The notes: generated from the letters alone by a model not told the origin. Shown: positions 35,847 through 44,610, numbered from the stretch's first letter. The stretch: DNA of 64,000 bases from Oscillospiraceae bacterium (GCA_017545185.1 JAFWQJ010000029.1:62001-126000); one strand, 5' to 3'. Numbers and translations are program-made.

Positions 35847-37130
35847 ATGAAAAAGCTTTTGAAAGCGCTGTGCAAAATCATGAAGGTGATCGGGATCATT
35901 CTCCTTGTTGTGATCATCCTGATCCTGACCGTCCGTCTGATCGGAAAACTGTATTACAGCCGGACGCCTGACGGCGGCATCAATCAGTCCATGTACATTG
36001 ACGTCAACGGTCAGGCGCAGTGGATCAGTATTTACGGCGAGAACAAAAACAATCCCGTGATGCTGTATCTGCACGGCGGCCCCGGCGGTTCGACCGGCAC
36101 GATTGACTGGCGGGTGCTGCGGAAGCTTGCAGGGGATTATACCGTTGTCAGCTGGGATCAGCGCGGCTGCGGCAAAACACAGATCCATGCGACGCAGGAT
36201 GATCCGATCACGCCCGAGGTCATGCAGAGCGACATCGACGCCGCTGCGGACTTTATCCTGCAATATACAGGAAAGGAAACGCTCACGGTTCTCGGACATT
36301 CATGGGGAACGATGTACGGCGGAGACTACGTGATCCGTCACCCCGAAAAGGCTGATTGCCTCATTGACCTTTCGCTTTCCGTTGACAGCGACCGGACTGC
36401 GTTAATGAACAAAGCGGTCGAGGACTATATCGCAGGTGCAATCGACTGTCAGACCGTAACAGAACAGTACGGCTGCCTGCCGTTCCTCTACTACGATTTT
36501 ACGGATGAGAACGCCTGTCTGAACAGCCGGGAAGCATACAGCAGATATTTCGGTGCGGTCAGGCAAATCATGACAGACTGGACGGCGAACAGCCCGGAGG
36601 ATCGTGTCCTTGCGGAGCAGTTCGATCCCGATGAGCTGGCAGCGCTGATGTGCAGCGCATCCGCGGCGGATCGGGAACTGGCGCGCCACAAGTTCGGGGA
36701 GAGCGTTCTGCCTTTGACGGACAGGTATGTATACAGCATGGAAAGCGATGATGACGGCGATATTGATCCGGTCACGGCCGCTTTCTTCAATCCGTATTAT
36801 TCGGTCGCTGATTATGTGAAGCTGCTTTTTGCGGACGATCCTTATTCGCAGCCTGCTGATCCCGCAGATGAACGAAGCAATGATGTGTGCGGCGCGCTCC
36901 TTGACGCATTTGATCTGAGTGAAAAGACGGAATATGCAGTACCGGTCTATATTCTGCAGGGCAGCAAGGACGATTACTGCGGTGTCATCAGCGCCTATTT
37001 TGACCGGATCCATGCACCGGAAAAGGAATTCTGGTCTGTTGACGGCGGACATAACGCAACATTGTTCCGCTCCGAACGGCTGGCACAGTTCGTGCATGAG
37101 ATCGCCGAAAAACAGAAAGCAGCGGACTGA
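35847..37130 (+). CDS. Membrane-anchored alpha/beta hydrolase, proline iminopeptidase-like
   Basis: 427 residues from ATG 35847 (CAGGAG upstream). A TM helix near the start (KVIGIILLVVIILILTVRLIG) anchors an extracellular alpha/beta hydrolase. The oxyanion loop is LYLHGGPGGS, the strand SWDQRGCGKT follows, and the nucleophile elbow is GHSWGTMYG (Ser in GxSxG). The acid and His of the triad lie late (DYC region, GGHNATLF). HGGPGG plus DQRGCGKS is the mark of the prolyl aminopeptidase group, so an N-terminal Pro residue may be the substrate. A strong terminator follows. Confidence 0.82.
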   Translation: MKKLLKALCKIMKVIGIILLVVIILILTVRLIGKLYYSRTPDGGINQSMYIDVNGQAQWISIYGENKNNPVMLYLHGGPGGSTGTIDWRVLRKLAGDYTVVSWDQRGCGKTQIHATQDDPITPEVMQSDIDAAADFILQYTGKETLTVLGHSWGTMYGGDYVIRHPEKADCLIDLSLSVDSDRTALMNKAVEDYIAGAIDCQTVTEQYGCLPFLYYDFTDENACLNSREAYSRYFGAVRQIMTDWTANSPEDRVLAEQFDPDELAALMCSASAADRELARHKFGESVLPLTDRYVYSMESDDDGDIDPVTAAFFNPYYSVADYVKLLFADDPYSQPADPADERSNDVCGALLDAFDLSEKTEYAVPVYILQGSKDDYCGVISAYFDRIHAPEKEFWSVDGGHNATLFRSERLAQFVHEIAEKQKAAD

Positions 37131-37146
37131 ACGCAGGCAATACAAT

Positions 37147-37176
37147 GCCCCGGAGTGCTTTGAAACGCTCCGGGGC
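37147..37176. terminator. Rho-independent terminator
   Basis: GCCCCGGAG (37147-37155) pairs with CTCCGGGGC (37168-37176). It lies between convergent genes and can serve both strands. Confidence 0.75.
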
Positions 37177-37210
37177 TTGATATTTGTTCGTTGGATCTGT
37201 CCGGTTCTGT

Positions 37211-38461
37211 TCAGGCGGAAATGCTTTTCACAATGCCGAGAAAAACCGGCAGATGCGTATTCGTATCGACGATCATGAAAATGAACGGGCGGTCGAGGAT
37301 CACGAATTTCGTCTCCTCGGTTACGAGCACCCCGTTCTCGCGCAGTGTCACTGCAGTGACGGCCGCGGCCTTGGTGCCTTCTGCATCGACCTCCACATGC
37401 GTCTTATGGATCACCGCATCAATGCGGAGCGGTACGTCCTCCGAAATGCCGGAGAAATCCGCACCGTCGGAGAACGCCGCCGGCATTCCCATTTCCGGCA
37501 GGATGCCCTGCAGCTCCGTGTCCGTATCGAACGCGAACGGCGGGATGCCTGCCCGCACCTCATTCTCCTGGACATCGGTCAGCAGCTTATAAAGCGACTT
37601 GCCGTCCAGCGATGCAAGGTATTCGTCCGGGGACATGTCCTCCGGCGGCAGAATGCCCGCAAAGGCATAGGGGCCGTCGTAATCCCGCAGAAAGCCCTCC
37701 GCGCCGTCCAGCGAGAGATAGGAATGTTCGTCCGAATACATCATCTCAACTTCGGTTGTAGTGCCGTCCGCATTCAGGAAATCCCGCGTCTTTATGTCGT
37801 CCTTCTCGTACTTGTCCTTCCATTTCGCGTCAAAGCAGACCGCATTGACCAGCACCATCATATTCTGCGGTGACAGCCGTTCGATCACCTTCGGGATCAT
37901 ATCGTCGGTATGCTTTTTCACCCAGCCGTTGATCTCCTTGACCGTGCTCTGATCAAACGGCGCGAGAAAGCTGTCCGCGCCGAACCATTCCCGGTTGACG
38001 TTCAGGAACTCCGGCCGGACGGTAAAATCCTTGTCCCGCATCCAGATCGCGTTCGCGGTCTCCAGCTTGCAGCGGTCGGTATGCGGCTGCTCCGTGCGCC
38101 ACGCATAGAGATACTGATCGAGCGTTTCCAGCGGGATGTCCCCGCCGAGCACCTGCTGCATTTCGGTGCGCGTATCGCCTGCCGCGCCATTCGCGGTCAT
38201 GGTCATGGCCTGCATGACGGAATACGGCGAGAGCATCACATTTTCGCCGCTTTTCGTCTCATAGACGCGCCGGAACAGATCCAGCGCAAAATCTGCCTGC
38301 TGCGTGCAGAAGGGTTCATCCGCAGCCTTCGGCTCGATCTCCGCCGCGTATACGGCACCGGACTGCCCGGACACCGCAGGCTGCGGCGCATCTGTCCCGC
38401 AGGCGGTCAGGGTCTGCAGCAGAAGCACCGCCGCAAGCAAAGTCCCGTATTTCCGTTTCAT
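37211..38461 (-). CDS. Serpin-family protease inhibitor lipoprotein
   Basis: 416 residues. The signal peptide ends in LTAC (Cys21), a lipobox, so it should be anchored outside the membrane. The serpin fold is clear: VMLSPYSVMQAMTMTANGAAGDTRTEM, NAIWMRD, VLVNAVCFDAKWKDKY, and hinge EVDAEGTKAAAVTAV (about 357-371) that permits loop insertion. The reactive loop then reads TLRENGVLVTEETKF before VILDRPFIFMIVD. Loop residues differ from the next gene, so the two likely inhibit different proteases. Bacterial serpins in gut clostridia, including dockerin-bearing ones, protect secreted enzymes. This gene is last in a sigma-factor operon. Confidence 0.92.
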   Translation of the reverse strand: MKRKYGTLLAAVLLLQTLTACGTDAPQPAVSGQSGAVYAAEIEPKAADEPFCTQQADFALDLFRRVYETKSGENVMLSPYSVMQAMTMTANGAAGDTRTEMQQVLGGDIPLETLDQYLYAWRTEQPHTDRCKLETANAIWMRDKDFTVRPEFLNVNREWFGADSFLAPFDQSTVKEINGWVKKHTDDMIPKVIERLSPQNMMVLVNAVCFDAKWKDKYEKDDIKTRDFLNADGTTTEVEMMYSDEHSYLSLDGAEGFLRDYDGPYAFAGILPPEDMSPDEYLASLDGKSLYKLLTDVQENEVRAGIPPFAFDTDTELQGILPEMGMPAAFSDGADFSGISEDVPLRIDAVIHKTHVEVDAEGTKAAAVTAVTLRENGVLVTEETKFVILDRPFIFMIVDTNTHLPVFLGIVKSISA

Positions 38462-38480
38462 AGTCTGTCCTTTCTCCGGT

Positions 38481-39722
38481 TCAGTCGTTCACGGCATTCA
38501 GAATGCCCGTAAAGACCGGCAGCATCGTTTCATCATCCACGATCATATAGAGGAACGGACGGTCAAGGATTACGCTGTGGGGCGGCTGCTCCGGCGCGCA
38601 GGAATCCACCGCGACCTCCGTCACGGCGGCGGCCTTGGTACCCTTTGCGTTCACATCAATGAACGTCTTTTGGTAGACCGTGCTGATATTGACAGCGATA
38701 TCCGTCATTTCGGAGAAATCCGCAGCACCGAAGGCCTTTTCCATACCCATGGCCTTCAGCGTATCATTCAGCTCCATGCCGTCCGTGACCCGGAACTGCG
38801 GCATTTCGATATAGACCTCGGCATCCGCCGAGCCGGTCAGCAGCCCGCGCAGGGACTCCGGCGTCTGCATCGCGAGATACGCCTCCGGGGTCAGACCCTG
38901 CTCCGGCAGGATCGCCGCAAAGCTGTAGCCGTTTTTATAGGGCTTCAGGAAGCCGTCCGCGTGCTCGTCCCCGATAAAGACGGATTCCGTGCTGTTCATC
39001 ATCATGACATTCTGCTGCTGGCCGCCTGCCGTCGTAAAGACGCCGGTATCCGGCTCCTCAAACGGCTCCTTCCATTTCGCATCGAAGGAGACCGCATTGA
39101 ACAGATACATCACAGTCTCCCCGCTGATCTCCCTCAGGAGCTCCGGGATCATGCCGTCTGTTTTGTCATTGCACCAGCTGTTGATATCGTTCAGGGTCGT
39201 CCCGTCAAACGGTGCCTTGTAGATCTCCGCATCGTAAAATCCGGCAGCGTTTTTCAGAAAATCGTTCTTGACCGAAAAGTCCTCCGCATCGCGGTACCAG
39301 ATCGAATTGGCGGTTTTCATCACGGTTTTCCGTGCATTCTGCCGCTCGTAATTGAGCCCGCTGTTCAGCGTGTCCAGCGGCAGACCGCCGAGCACCTGCT
39401 CCATTTCGGCGCGCGTATCGCCTGCCGCGCCGTTCGCGGTCATCGCGAGTGCCTGCATCAGCGAATACGGCGACAGCAGAACATTTCTGCCCTCACGGGT
39501 CTTTGCGGCCTCCTGCATCAGCGAGAGCGCAAAGGCGGTCTGTCCCTGCAGAAACGCCTCGTCCGGCTTCGTGCTTTCGCTGCCGGTGCTCCGCATCCCG
39601 GCGGTCAGCTCCACGGCCTTTGCGGAATGCCCGAGGGAGATCCCGCTCCCTGCGCCGCAGCCTGTCATCGTCGTCAGCAGCAGCATTGCCGCTGCAAGTG
39701 CTTTGATCCTTGTGTGTTTCAT
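38481..39722 (-). CDS. Serpin-family protease inhibitor lipoprotein (paralogue)
   Basis: 413 residues, about the same length as the neighbour. Lipobox MTGC (Cys22). Serpin motifs: VLLSPYSLMQALAMTANGAAGDTRAEM, NSIWYRDAEDF, MYLFNAVSFDAKWKEPF, hinge DVNAKGTKAAAVTEV. The reactive loop is AVDSCAPEQPPHS before VILDRPFLYMIVD; it is shorter and has a Cys, unlike the neighbour. The two genes are 19 bp apart and probably arose by tandem duplication, then diverged in the loop. Both belong to the sigma/anti-sigma operon starting at 42088. Confidence 0.92.
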   Translation of the reverse strand: MKHTRIKALAAAMLLLTTMTGCGAGSGISLGHSAKAVELTAGMRSTGSESTKPDEAFLQGQTAFALSLMQEAAKTREGRNVLLSPYSLMQALAMTANGAAGDTRAEMEQVLGGLPLDTLNSGLNYERQNARKTVMKTANSIWYRDAEDFSVKNDFLKNAAGFYDAEIYKAPFDGTTLNDINSWCNDKTDGMIPELLREISGETVMYLFNAVSFDAKWKEPFEEPDTGVFTTAGGQQQNVMMMNSTESVFIGDEHADGFLKPYKNGYSFAAILPEQGLTPEAYLAMQTPESLRGLLTGSADAEVYIEMPQFRVTDGMELNDTLKAMGMEKAFGAADFSEMTDIAVNISTVYQKTFIDVNAKGTKAAAVTEVAVDSCAPEQPPHSVILDRPFLYMIVDDETMLPVFTGILNAVND

Positions 39723-39734
39723 TGTAATGTCTCC

Positions 39735-40640
39735 TTATTCATTCTCCCGCAGTGTCCCGACCGAAAATTTTGCTTCCTGTCCGTTGTAGAAGATCGCATA
39801 GTCGCCTTCCTCTGCCGCTTCGATGCCGAAATCCGAAAGCGAGACCTTCCATTCGTAGGTCTGACCCGGTTCCAGCTGCACCCCGCGGATATCCGCGAAA
39901 TGCTCGACCGGCTCGCGGGAAAACGGCGTATAGCTGACCGCTTCCCCGAGGAACTGCTCAAGCCCGAAATCCCCGAAGGATACGTCCGCAGTTTCGGTGC
40001 CCTCATTGGTCAGGAAAACCTGAATCTCGCTGATGCCGGTGCCGTAGATCTCATCCCCGACACTGACTGTGACAGCCTGTGCCTGCTCCGGCTCACCGGG
40101 CAGCGGTGCGTCCGCGGCGATCTCAAAGCCGGTGACCAGTTCTCCGCTGCCGTCGCCGATGTGCATCGTATACACACCCTCCGGCAGCGGCAGGTCGTAA
40201 TGCTCCGCGATCTTTGCCGTAAAGACTGCTGCTCCCTGCGGCGGCGCGATCTGCGCCATGCAGGTGAAGCAGTCGCGTCCCTCGGCATAGGGTACTTCAG
40301 TCTCTTTGCCATTTTCCATCCGGTAAAGCCGGAAGATGGATTCCGCGAAGCCGTATACCTTGTCCGTCCGGTTCGTGATGTTCACACGGATCTCTTCGGT
40401 GTCGGGGCGGTAGCTGCTCTGCTCGGGCTTTGCGGAGACCGGCAGGTCTTCATCCGTCCAGTAGGTGCCGCAGAGCGCGCCCTCCGCCGGTTCGGAATCC
40501 GGTGCCTCCGCCGCAATGTCAAGCATATCGGCTTCTGCGGCAAACTCCCCCGTTTCCGGTGCGCCGGCGATCTGATCCGTCCCGCAGGCCGTCAGGCACA
40601 TAGCCGCGCCTAAGATACATAAAAGGATTGTTTTTTTCAT
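39735..40640 (-). CDS. Extracellular lipoprotein with Ig-like domains, unknown
   Basis: 301 residues from ATG 40640 (GGGAGG upstream). The signal peptide ends in LTAC (Cys about 19). Two beta-sandwich-like domains can be drawn: the first around YRPDTEEIRVNITNRTDKVYGF, the second around GTGISEIQVFLTNEGTETADVSF, each with a conserved N-T-N/T-x-x stretch typical of intracellular-proteinase-inhibitor or Big-type folds. It lies between the anti-sigma gene and the serpins (12 bp gap), so it is likely coexpressed. No family can be named with confidence. Confidence 0.6.
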   Translation of the reverse strand: MKKTILLCILGAAMCLTACGTDQIAGAPETGEFAAEADMLDIAAEAPDSEPAEGALCGTYWTDEDLPVSAKPEQSSYRPDTEEIRVNITNRTDKVYGFAESIFRLYRMENGKETEVPYAEGRDCFTCMAQIAPPQGAAVFTAKIAEHYDLPLPEGVYTMHIGDGSGELVTGFEIAADAPLPGEPEQAQAVTVSVGDEIYGTGISEIQVFLTNEGTETADVSFGDFGLEQFLGEAVSYTPFSREPVEHFADIRGVQLEPGQTYEWKVSLSDFGIEAAEEGDYAIFYNGQEAKFSVGTLRENE

Positions 40641-40661
40641 GACGATCCCTCCCGTCATTTG

Positions 40662-41540
40662 TTACCCGCTGTGTTTGTGTTCCTCCAGGTACTCCGTCAT
40701 GTCCTCAACGATGCATTCCAGCGATTCGTGATCCATGTTATACGCCCGCATCTGCACACTGAGCCCTCTGAACGTGAACAGCGCAATTTCTTCCCGTTCT
40801 TCCGCTTCAGGATCTGATGTGACAGCATAGGAAACCGGAGCATCATCGCTGTGTGCGGTATACAGTTTGACTGTCAGCTCCTGCCGAGCGCCCTCCCGGG
40901 ACTTATAGAGAAACGTGTTTTCATCCGAGAGGATCAGCTCCGGGTCTGTTTCCGAAACGATAAAGCCGGGCTCCTGATCCTCGTAATTCGCGGCGTTATA
41001 CATCTTCATCAGCGGAAAACCGTGGAGCGTTTCCGGCATCGCATCCAGCCCGTAGCGTTCCATGATCTCCGCCGCAGTCTTTTTTACAAAAACGGCATGT
41101 TTCGGATCCGCAAAAGAATCCTCCCCGCTGATTTCCAGCGGATCGCGATCCTGCTTTCCGCCGTTTTCAGGGGAAATGCCGGCCAAAGAGTCTGCATCTT
41201 CCGCGCTGCTGACCGCATCATTCTGCCCGTTCGTAAAATCGAAGCCGTCCTCCGCGGATCCCTCACAGTTGTCCGCGGCTCCTTCTGCTTCACATGCAGA
41301 CGATTCCGCATCCTTTACGGCATTGCCGTCATAAAACACGCCGGAAGTCGTCGCTGTTTCATTTGCACGCATTGCCCCGTTTCTCGAGACCGCGACCCCG
41401 ACACCGACCGTCAGAAGCAGACAGCCTGCAAACGCCGCGGCCGCACGCGTCATGATGCGGATGCGTCTTGTATGCTCCCGCTGATACGCCGCACTTCTGC
41501 GGAACACCTCAGCCTGGAATTCCTCATTCGTCATTCTCAT
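40662..41540 (-). CDS. Putative anti-sigma factor, single TM
   Basis: 292 residues. The cytoplasmic N-terminus (MTNEEFQAEVFRRSAAYQREHTRRIR) is basic and helical, followed by a TM helix at about 31-50. The extracellular part has a long acidic low-complexity stretch (AESSACEAEGAADNCEGSAEDG, about 75-135) and a folded C-terminal domain (about 150-285). Position directly after a sigma gene with an ATGA overlap is the usual one for an anti-sigma factor. There is no HxxxCxxC motif, so the class is not a classical ZAS type. The sensing signal is unknown. Confidence 0.7.
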   Translation of the reverse strand: MRMTNEEFQAEVFRRSAAYQREHTRRIRIMTRAAAAFAGCLLLTVGVGVAVSRNGAMRANETATTSGVFYDGNAVKDAESSACEAEGAADNCEGSAEDGFDFTNGQNDAVSSAEDADSLAGISPENGGKQDRDPLEISGEDSFADPKHAVFVKKTAAEIMERYGLDAMPETLHGFPLMKMYNAANYEDQEPGFIVSETDPELILSDENTFLYKSREGARQELTVKLYTAHSDDAPVSYAVTSDPEAEEREEIALFTFRGLSVQMRAYNMDHESLECIVEDMTEYLEEHKHSG

Positions 41541-42088
41541 ACTGCAAGCTCACCGTCCTTTCCGATCAGATCCCGCAGCGTGTTCTTTGCGCGGTAGAGC
41601 AGATTGTCCACCTGCTTGCGGGTCTTTTTCATGATTCGCGCTGCATCCGCGTAGGAGTATTCCTCAAAATACACCAGATGCACCGCGAGCTGCTGATCCT
41701 CCGGGAGCCTGCGCAGCGCCTCATTGACTTTGCGCTTCTCCTCGCTGCGGATCGCCTGTTCCTCCAGATTTGTCTCGTCAGACAGGAAAGGCTCCGCTTC
41801 GTCAAGCGGGACCTGTGCCGCACGCTTCCGCTTGCGCAGATAGTCCAGCGCTCTGCTGCGTGCGATCACGAACAGAAAGGTTTTGAAGGAATCCTTGAAG
41901 TTGTACTTGCGCGGGTGGACGACAAGATACATGAACACATCCGCGGCGATATCCTCCGCGGCACAGATATCGTGCACGTATCTCTGGATGAAAAAGGTCA
42001 CCGGATCGCGGTATTCCTCAATGATCCCGGCAAACGCCGATTCATCCCCGTCCAGCCAGCGGCGGTAATAGCTTGCGCCGTTGTCCAT
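41537..42088 (-). CDS. ECF-type RNA polymerase sigma factor (third of three)
   Basis: 183 residues from ATG 42088, 6 bp after GGAG; two upstream in-frame ATGs lack a good site. Region 2: DGDESAFAGIIEEYRDPVTFFIQRYVHDICAAEDIAADVFMYL and DSFKTFLFVIARSRALDYLRKRKR. Region 4: LRRLPEDQQLAVHLVYFEEYSYADAARIMKKTRKQVDNLLYRAK. It heads the operon sigma, anti-sigma, lipoprotein, serpin, serpin. It is similar in region 4 to the first sigma factor in the window (KK-KQVDNLL against KKIDNLL). Confidence 0.88.
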   Translation of the reverse strand: MDNGASYYRRWLDGDESAFAGIIEEYRDPVTFFIQRYVHDICAAEDIAADVFMYLVVHPRKYNFKDSFKTFLFVIARSRALDYLRKRKRAAQVPLDEAEPFLSDETNLEEQAIRSEEKRKVNEALRRLPEDQQLAVHLVYFEEYSYADAARIMKKTRKQVDNLLYRAKNTLRDLIGKDGELAV

Positions 42089-42233
42089 AGTGTTCTCCAT
42101 TCTGCTGAAAGCTGCTTTCATATACCGGTACGTTTCAGGCGGGGGTTTTCCTTATGCACATTCCGAAATTCGTGATTTTGCACAATTGATTTGCGTATCC
42201 ATTGGCAAATATGGAGAACTATGTCTCATTTGC

Positions 42234-42262
42234 TTGCAATTTTTACGATATTGTGCTATAAT
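42234..42262 (+). promoter_or_regulatory. Promoter of the candidate small RNA
   Basis: TTGCAA (42234-42239), 17-bp spacer, TATAAT (42257-42262). The -10 region matches the next promoter closely (TTGTGCTATAATC in both). Confidence 0.75.
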
Positions 42263-42268
42263 CGAATC

Positions 42269-42362
42269 AAACTTCTTCAAACGGATCCCGGATTCCCTCA
42301 TCCGGGCGTCCGAAAAACCCTCTCCACAGAAAGCCGTCCGTTCCGGGCGGTTTTCCTTTTTT
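42269..42362 (+). ncRNA. Candidate small RNA of about 95 nt
   Basis: Seven bases after the -10 box begins a short transcript with two structures and no open frame. The first hairpin has CGGA/TCCG (42282-42285 with 42309-42312) enclosing CCGGAT/ATCCGG. A single-stranded linker with ACCCTCTCC follows. The last hairpin (CCGTCCG 42334-42340 with CGGGCGG 42344-42350, one GU pair) ends in TTTTCCTTTTTT, a terminator. A transcript bounded by its own promoter and terminator and located 70 bp before the next promoter supports a separate RNA. No known family recognised. Confidence 0.5.
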
Positions 42363-42430
42363 ATAGAAGTATTATACAATATTGCGGAAAAAAAAGCAAG
42401 CTTCCCGTGCAGGAGTTTTTGCGTTTTCAC

Positions 42431-42459
42431 TTGACAGTCCGGCGCAGTTGTGCTATAAT
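42431..42459 (+). promoter_or_regulatory. Promoter of the polyamine operon
   Basis: TTGACA (42431-42436), 17-bp spacer, TATAAT (42454-42459), perfect consensus hexamers. Confidence 0.85.
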
Positions 42460-42514
42460 CATTTTATTAGGGAAAGGCAATCTGCACCTGAATCATCATT
42501 TACTCGCCGCGGCC

Positions 42515-42568
42515 GCATCGCACCGATGCACCGCCTTGGTACGGTGGCTTCGTGCAGGATGCTTTTTT
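42515..42568 (+). promoter_or_regulatory. Attenuator-like terminator in the leader of the polyamine operon
   Basis: Nested stem GCATC/GATGC (42515-42519 with 42558-42562), GCAC/GTGC, CACCG/CGGTG, then TTTTTT (42563-42568). It lies about 50 nt into the message and 80 nt before the decarboxylase start, so most transcripts would stop here unless another fold competes. The control signal is unknown; polyamine or arginine level is a reasonable guess. Confidence 0.55.
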
Positions 42569-42649
42569 CTCTTTATCCGTCAGTTTTTAACCGTGCAGGG
42601 CTCCGGCATTCTGCACCGGAATATGCAAAAAGGATCGGTCAAGCAGAAC

Positions 42650-44098
42650 ATGGATCTTGAACAGCAGAAGCGCGCCCCCGTCTATGAGGCGCTGGAACGG
42701 CTCCGCAGACAGCGGGTCGTCCCGTTTGATGTACCCGGACACAAACGCGGCAGAGGAAACCCGGAGCTCGTGCGGCTCCTCGGGGAGCAGTGCGTCGGCA
42801 TCGACGTCAATTCCATGAAGCCGCTGGATAATCTCTGTCATCCTGTCTCTGTCATCCGCGACGCCGAGGATCTGGCCGCGGATGCGTTCGGTGCGGCACA
42901 TGCGTTTTTCATGGTCGGCGGCACGACCTCTGCGGTGCAGAGCATGATCCTCTCCGCGTGCAAGGCCGGGCAGAAGCTCATCGTCCCGCGCAATGTCCAC
43001 AAGAGCGTCATCAATGCGCTGGTGCTCTGCGGCGCGATTCCGGTCTATGTCAATCCGGATGTGGAGCCGCGCATCGGCATTTCGCTCGGCATGGAGCTTT
43101 CACAGGTCGAGCAGGCGATCCGGGATAACCCCGACGCCGTTGCCGTGCTGGTCAACAACCCGACCTATTACGGCATCTGCTCGGATATCCGCGGCATCGT
43201 GAAGCTCGCACATGCGCACGGAATGCTCGTGCTGGCCGACGAAGCCCACGGCACGCATTTCTATTTCAACGAACAGCTGCCGGTCTCCGCAATGGCTGCG
43301 GGTGCCGATATGGCAGCGGTCTCCATGCACAAATCCGGCGGCAGCCTGACGCAGAGCTCGCTGCTGCTGCTGAATACCGGCGTCAATGAGGGCTATGTCC
43401 GCCAGATCATCAATCTGACGCAGACGACGAGCGCCTCGTATCTGCTGATCTCCAGCCTTGATATCTCCCGCCGGAACTTAGCGCTCCGCGGCCGGGAATC
43501 CTTTGCAAAGGTCATGCAGATCGCCGAATACGCCCGCTCCGAGATCAACGAGATCGGCGGGTATTACGCCTACAGCTCCGAGCTCTGCAACGGCACGAGC
43601 TGCATGGGCTATGACGTCACGAAGCTTTCCGTTTATACCAGAGATATCGGTCTTGCGGGCATCGAGGTCTACGACCTGCTCCGCGACGAATACGACATTC
43701 AGATCGAGTTCGGCGATATCGGCAACATTCTCGCCTATATCTCGATCGGCGACCGGATGCAGGACATTGAGCGCTTAGTCGGCGCACTGGCCGATATCAA
43801 GCGGCTCTATTCCTGCGACACGACCGGTATGCTCTCGCAGGAATACATCCCGCCGAAGGTCGTCGCGACCCCGCAGGAGGCGTTCTATGCAGACAAGGAA
43901 ATGCTCCCGCTCGAACAGACCAGCGGCCGCATCTGCTCGGAGTTCGTCATGTGCTATCCGCCCGGCATCCCGATCCTTGCACCCGGTGAGATCATCACCG
44001 ACGACATCATCCATTATATCCGCTACGCAAAGGAGAAGGGCTGCTCCATGCAGGGCACGGAGGATCCCGAGATCGAGCATCTGAATGTGCTGAGGTGA
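42650..44098 (+). CDS. speA: Arginine decarboxylase, Orn/Lys/Arg decarboxylase fold-I family
   Basis: 482 residues from ATG 42650; an ATG at 42623 is also possible, and neither has a strong ribosome binding site (AAGGAT lies 13 bp before 42650). The PLP enzyme core is clear: PGHKRGRGNPELVRLLG near the start, MVGGTTSAVQSMILSACKAGQK, DEAHGTHFYF with the Asp for the PLP ring, and SMHKSGGSLTQSSLL with the Schiff-base Lys. The C-terminal domain ends with CYPPGIPILAPGE. It makes agmatine from arginine; that choice of substrate is supported by the agmatine deiminase gene at the end of the same operon. Confidence 0.88.
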   Translation: MDLEQQKRAPVYEALERLRRQRVVPFDVPGHKRGRGNPELVRLLGEQCVGIDVNSMKPLDNLCHPVSVIRDAEDLAADAFGAAHAFFMVGGTTSAVQSMILSACKAGQKLIVPRNVHKSVINALVLCGAIPVYVNPDVEPRIGISLGMELSQVEQAIRDNPDAVAVLVNNPTYYGICSDIRGIVKLAHAHGMLVLADEAHGTHFYFNEQLPVSAMAAGADMAAVSMHKSGGSLTQSSLLLLNTGVNEGYVRQIINLTQTTSASYLLISSLDISRRNLALRGRESFAKVMQIAEYARSEINEIGGYYAYSSELCNGTSCMGYDVTKLSVYTRDIGLAGIEVYDLLRDEYDIQIEFGDIGNILAYISIGDRMQDIERLVGALADIKRLYSCDTTGMLSQEYIPPKVVATPQEAFYADKEMLPLEQTSGRICSEFVMCYPPGIPILAPGEIITDDIIHYIRYAKEKGCSMQGTEDPEIEHLNVLR

Positions 44099-44104
44099 AC
44101 AGAG

Positions 44105-44422
44105 ATGGTTGAGATCTCGTTTCCCGGTGCAGACAAATGCTCCTTCACCTTCAACGGGCTTTCCGAGAAAGGCAGCGAACTTGCATTCTTTCTTGATCTG
44201 CTTGCGAAGAACAATATGCTGACGAATCAGCGCAGCACCGAAGGTGAAATGTTCTCCGGCTGGTCGCATTACGGATGCAGATTCGGCAAGATCCCGTTCA
44301 CGCTGGATTATGACCGGTACTGGGACTGGGTTCACTTTTCCGCCGAAACGCCCGAAAATGCCCGCAAGATCGCAAACCGGCTGAAAACGCTGATCGAGGC
44401 AGAGACTGCGGAAAAAGGCTGA
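44105..44422 (+). CDS. Small protein in the polyamine operon, unknown
   Basis: 105 residues. ATG is 7 bp after the decarboxylase stop. The sequence is alpha/beta and soluble (FPGADKCSFTFNGLSEKGSELAFFLDLL, GWSHYGCRFGKIPF). No family recognised. Position in the operon suggests cotranscription, not function. Confidence 0.6.
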   Translation: MVEISFPGADKCSFTFNGLSEKGSELAFFLDLLAKNNMLTNQRSTEGEMFSGWSHYGCRFGKIPFTLDYDRYWDWVHFSAETPENARKIANRLKTLIEAETAEKG

Positions 44423-44450
44423 ATGCGCCGCATAATACAGAGGTAACAGT

Positions 44451-44600
44451 ATGAAACAAGCAATGATCGCTGCTGCTGTTGCAGCGGTATACCTGATCGT
44501 CAGCCTGCTGACCGACGGCTGGGCGTGGACATGGTTGATCTGGGTTTTCTACGGCATATACAGAATCACCGATATGGTGAAAAAATCCAATGACGAGTGA
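44451..44600 (+). CDS. Small membrane peptide in the polyamine operon
   Basis: 49 residues, ATG 44451 with AGAGG upstream. A TM helix covers most of it (AMIAAAVAAVYLIVSLLTD, then WAWTWLIWVFYGIYRI). The tail is DMVKKSNDE. No family recognised. It lies between two other small genes with short spacers. Confidence 0.5.
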   Translation: MKQAMIAAAVAAVYLIVSLLTDGWAWTWLIWVFYGIYRITDMVKKSNDE

Positions 44601-44610
44601 GGATACAGAC

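Noticed and set aside
38304..40613. 769-codon open frame on the plus strand
   Set aside because: Antisense to the two serpins and the Ig-like lipoprotein; no start signals and no protein-like hydrophobic pattern.
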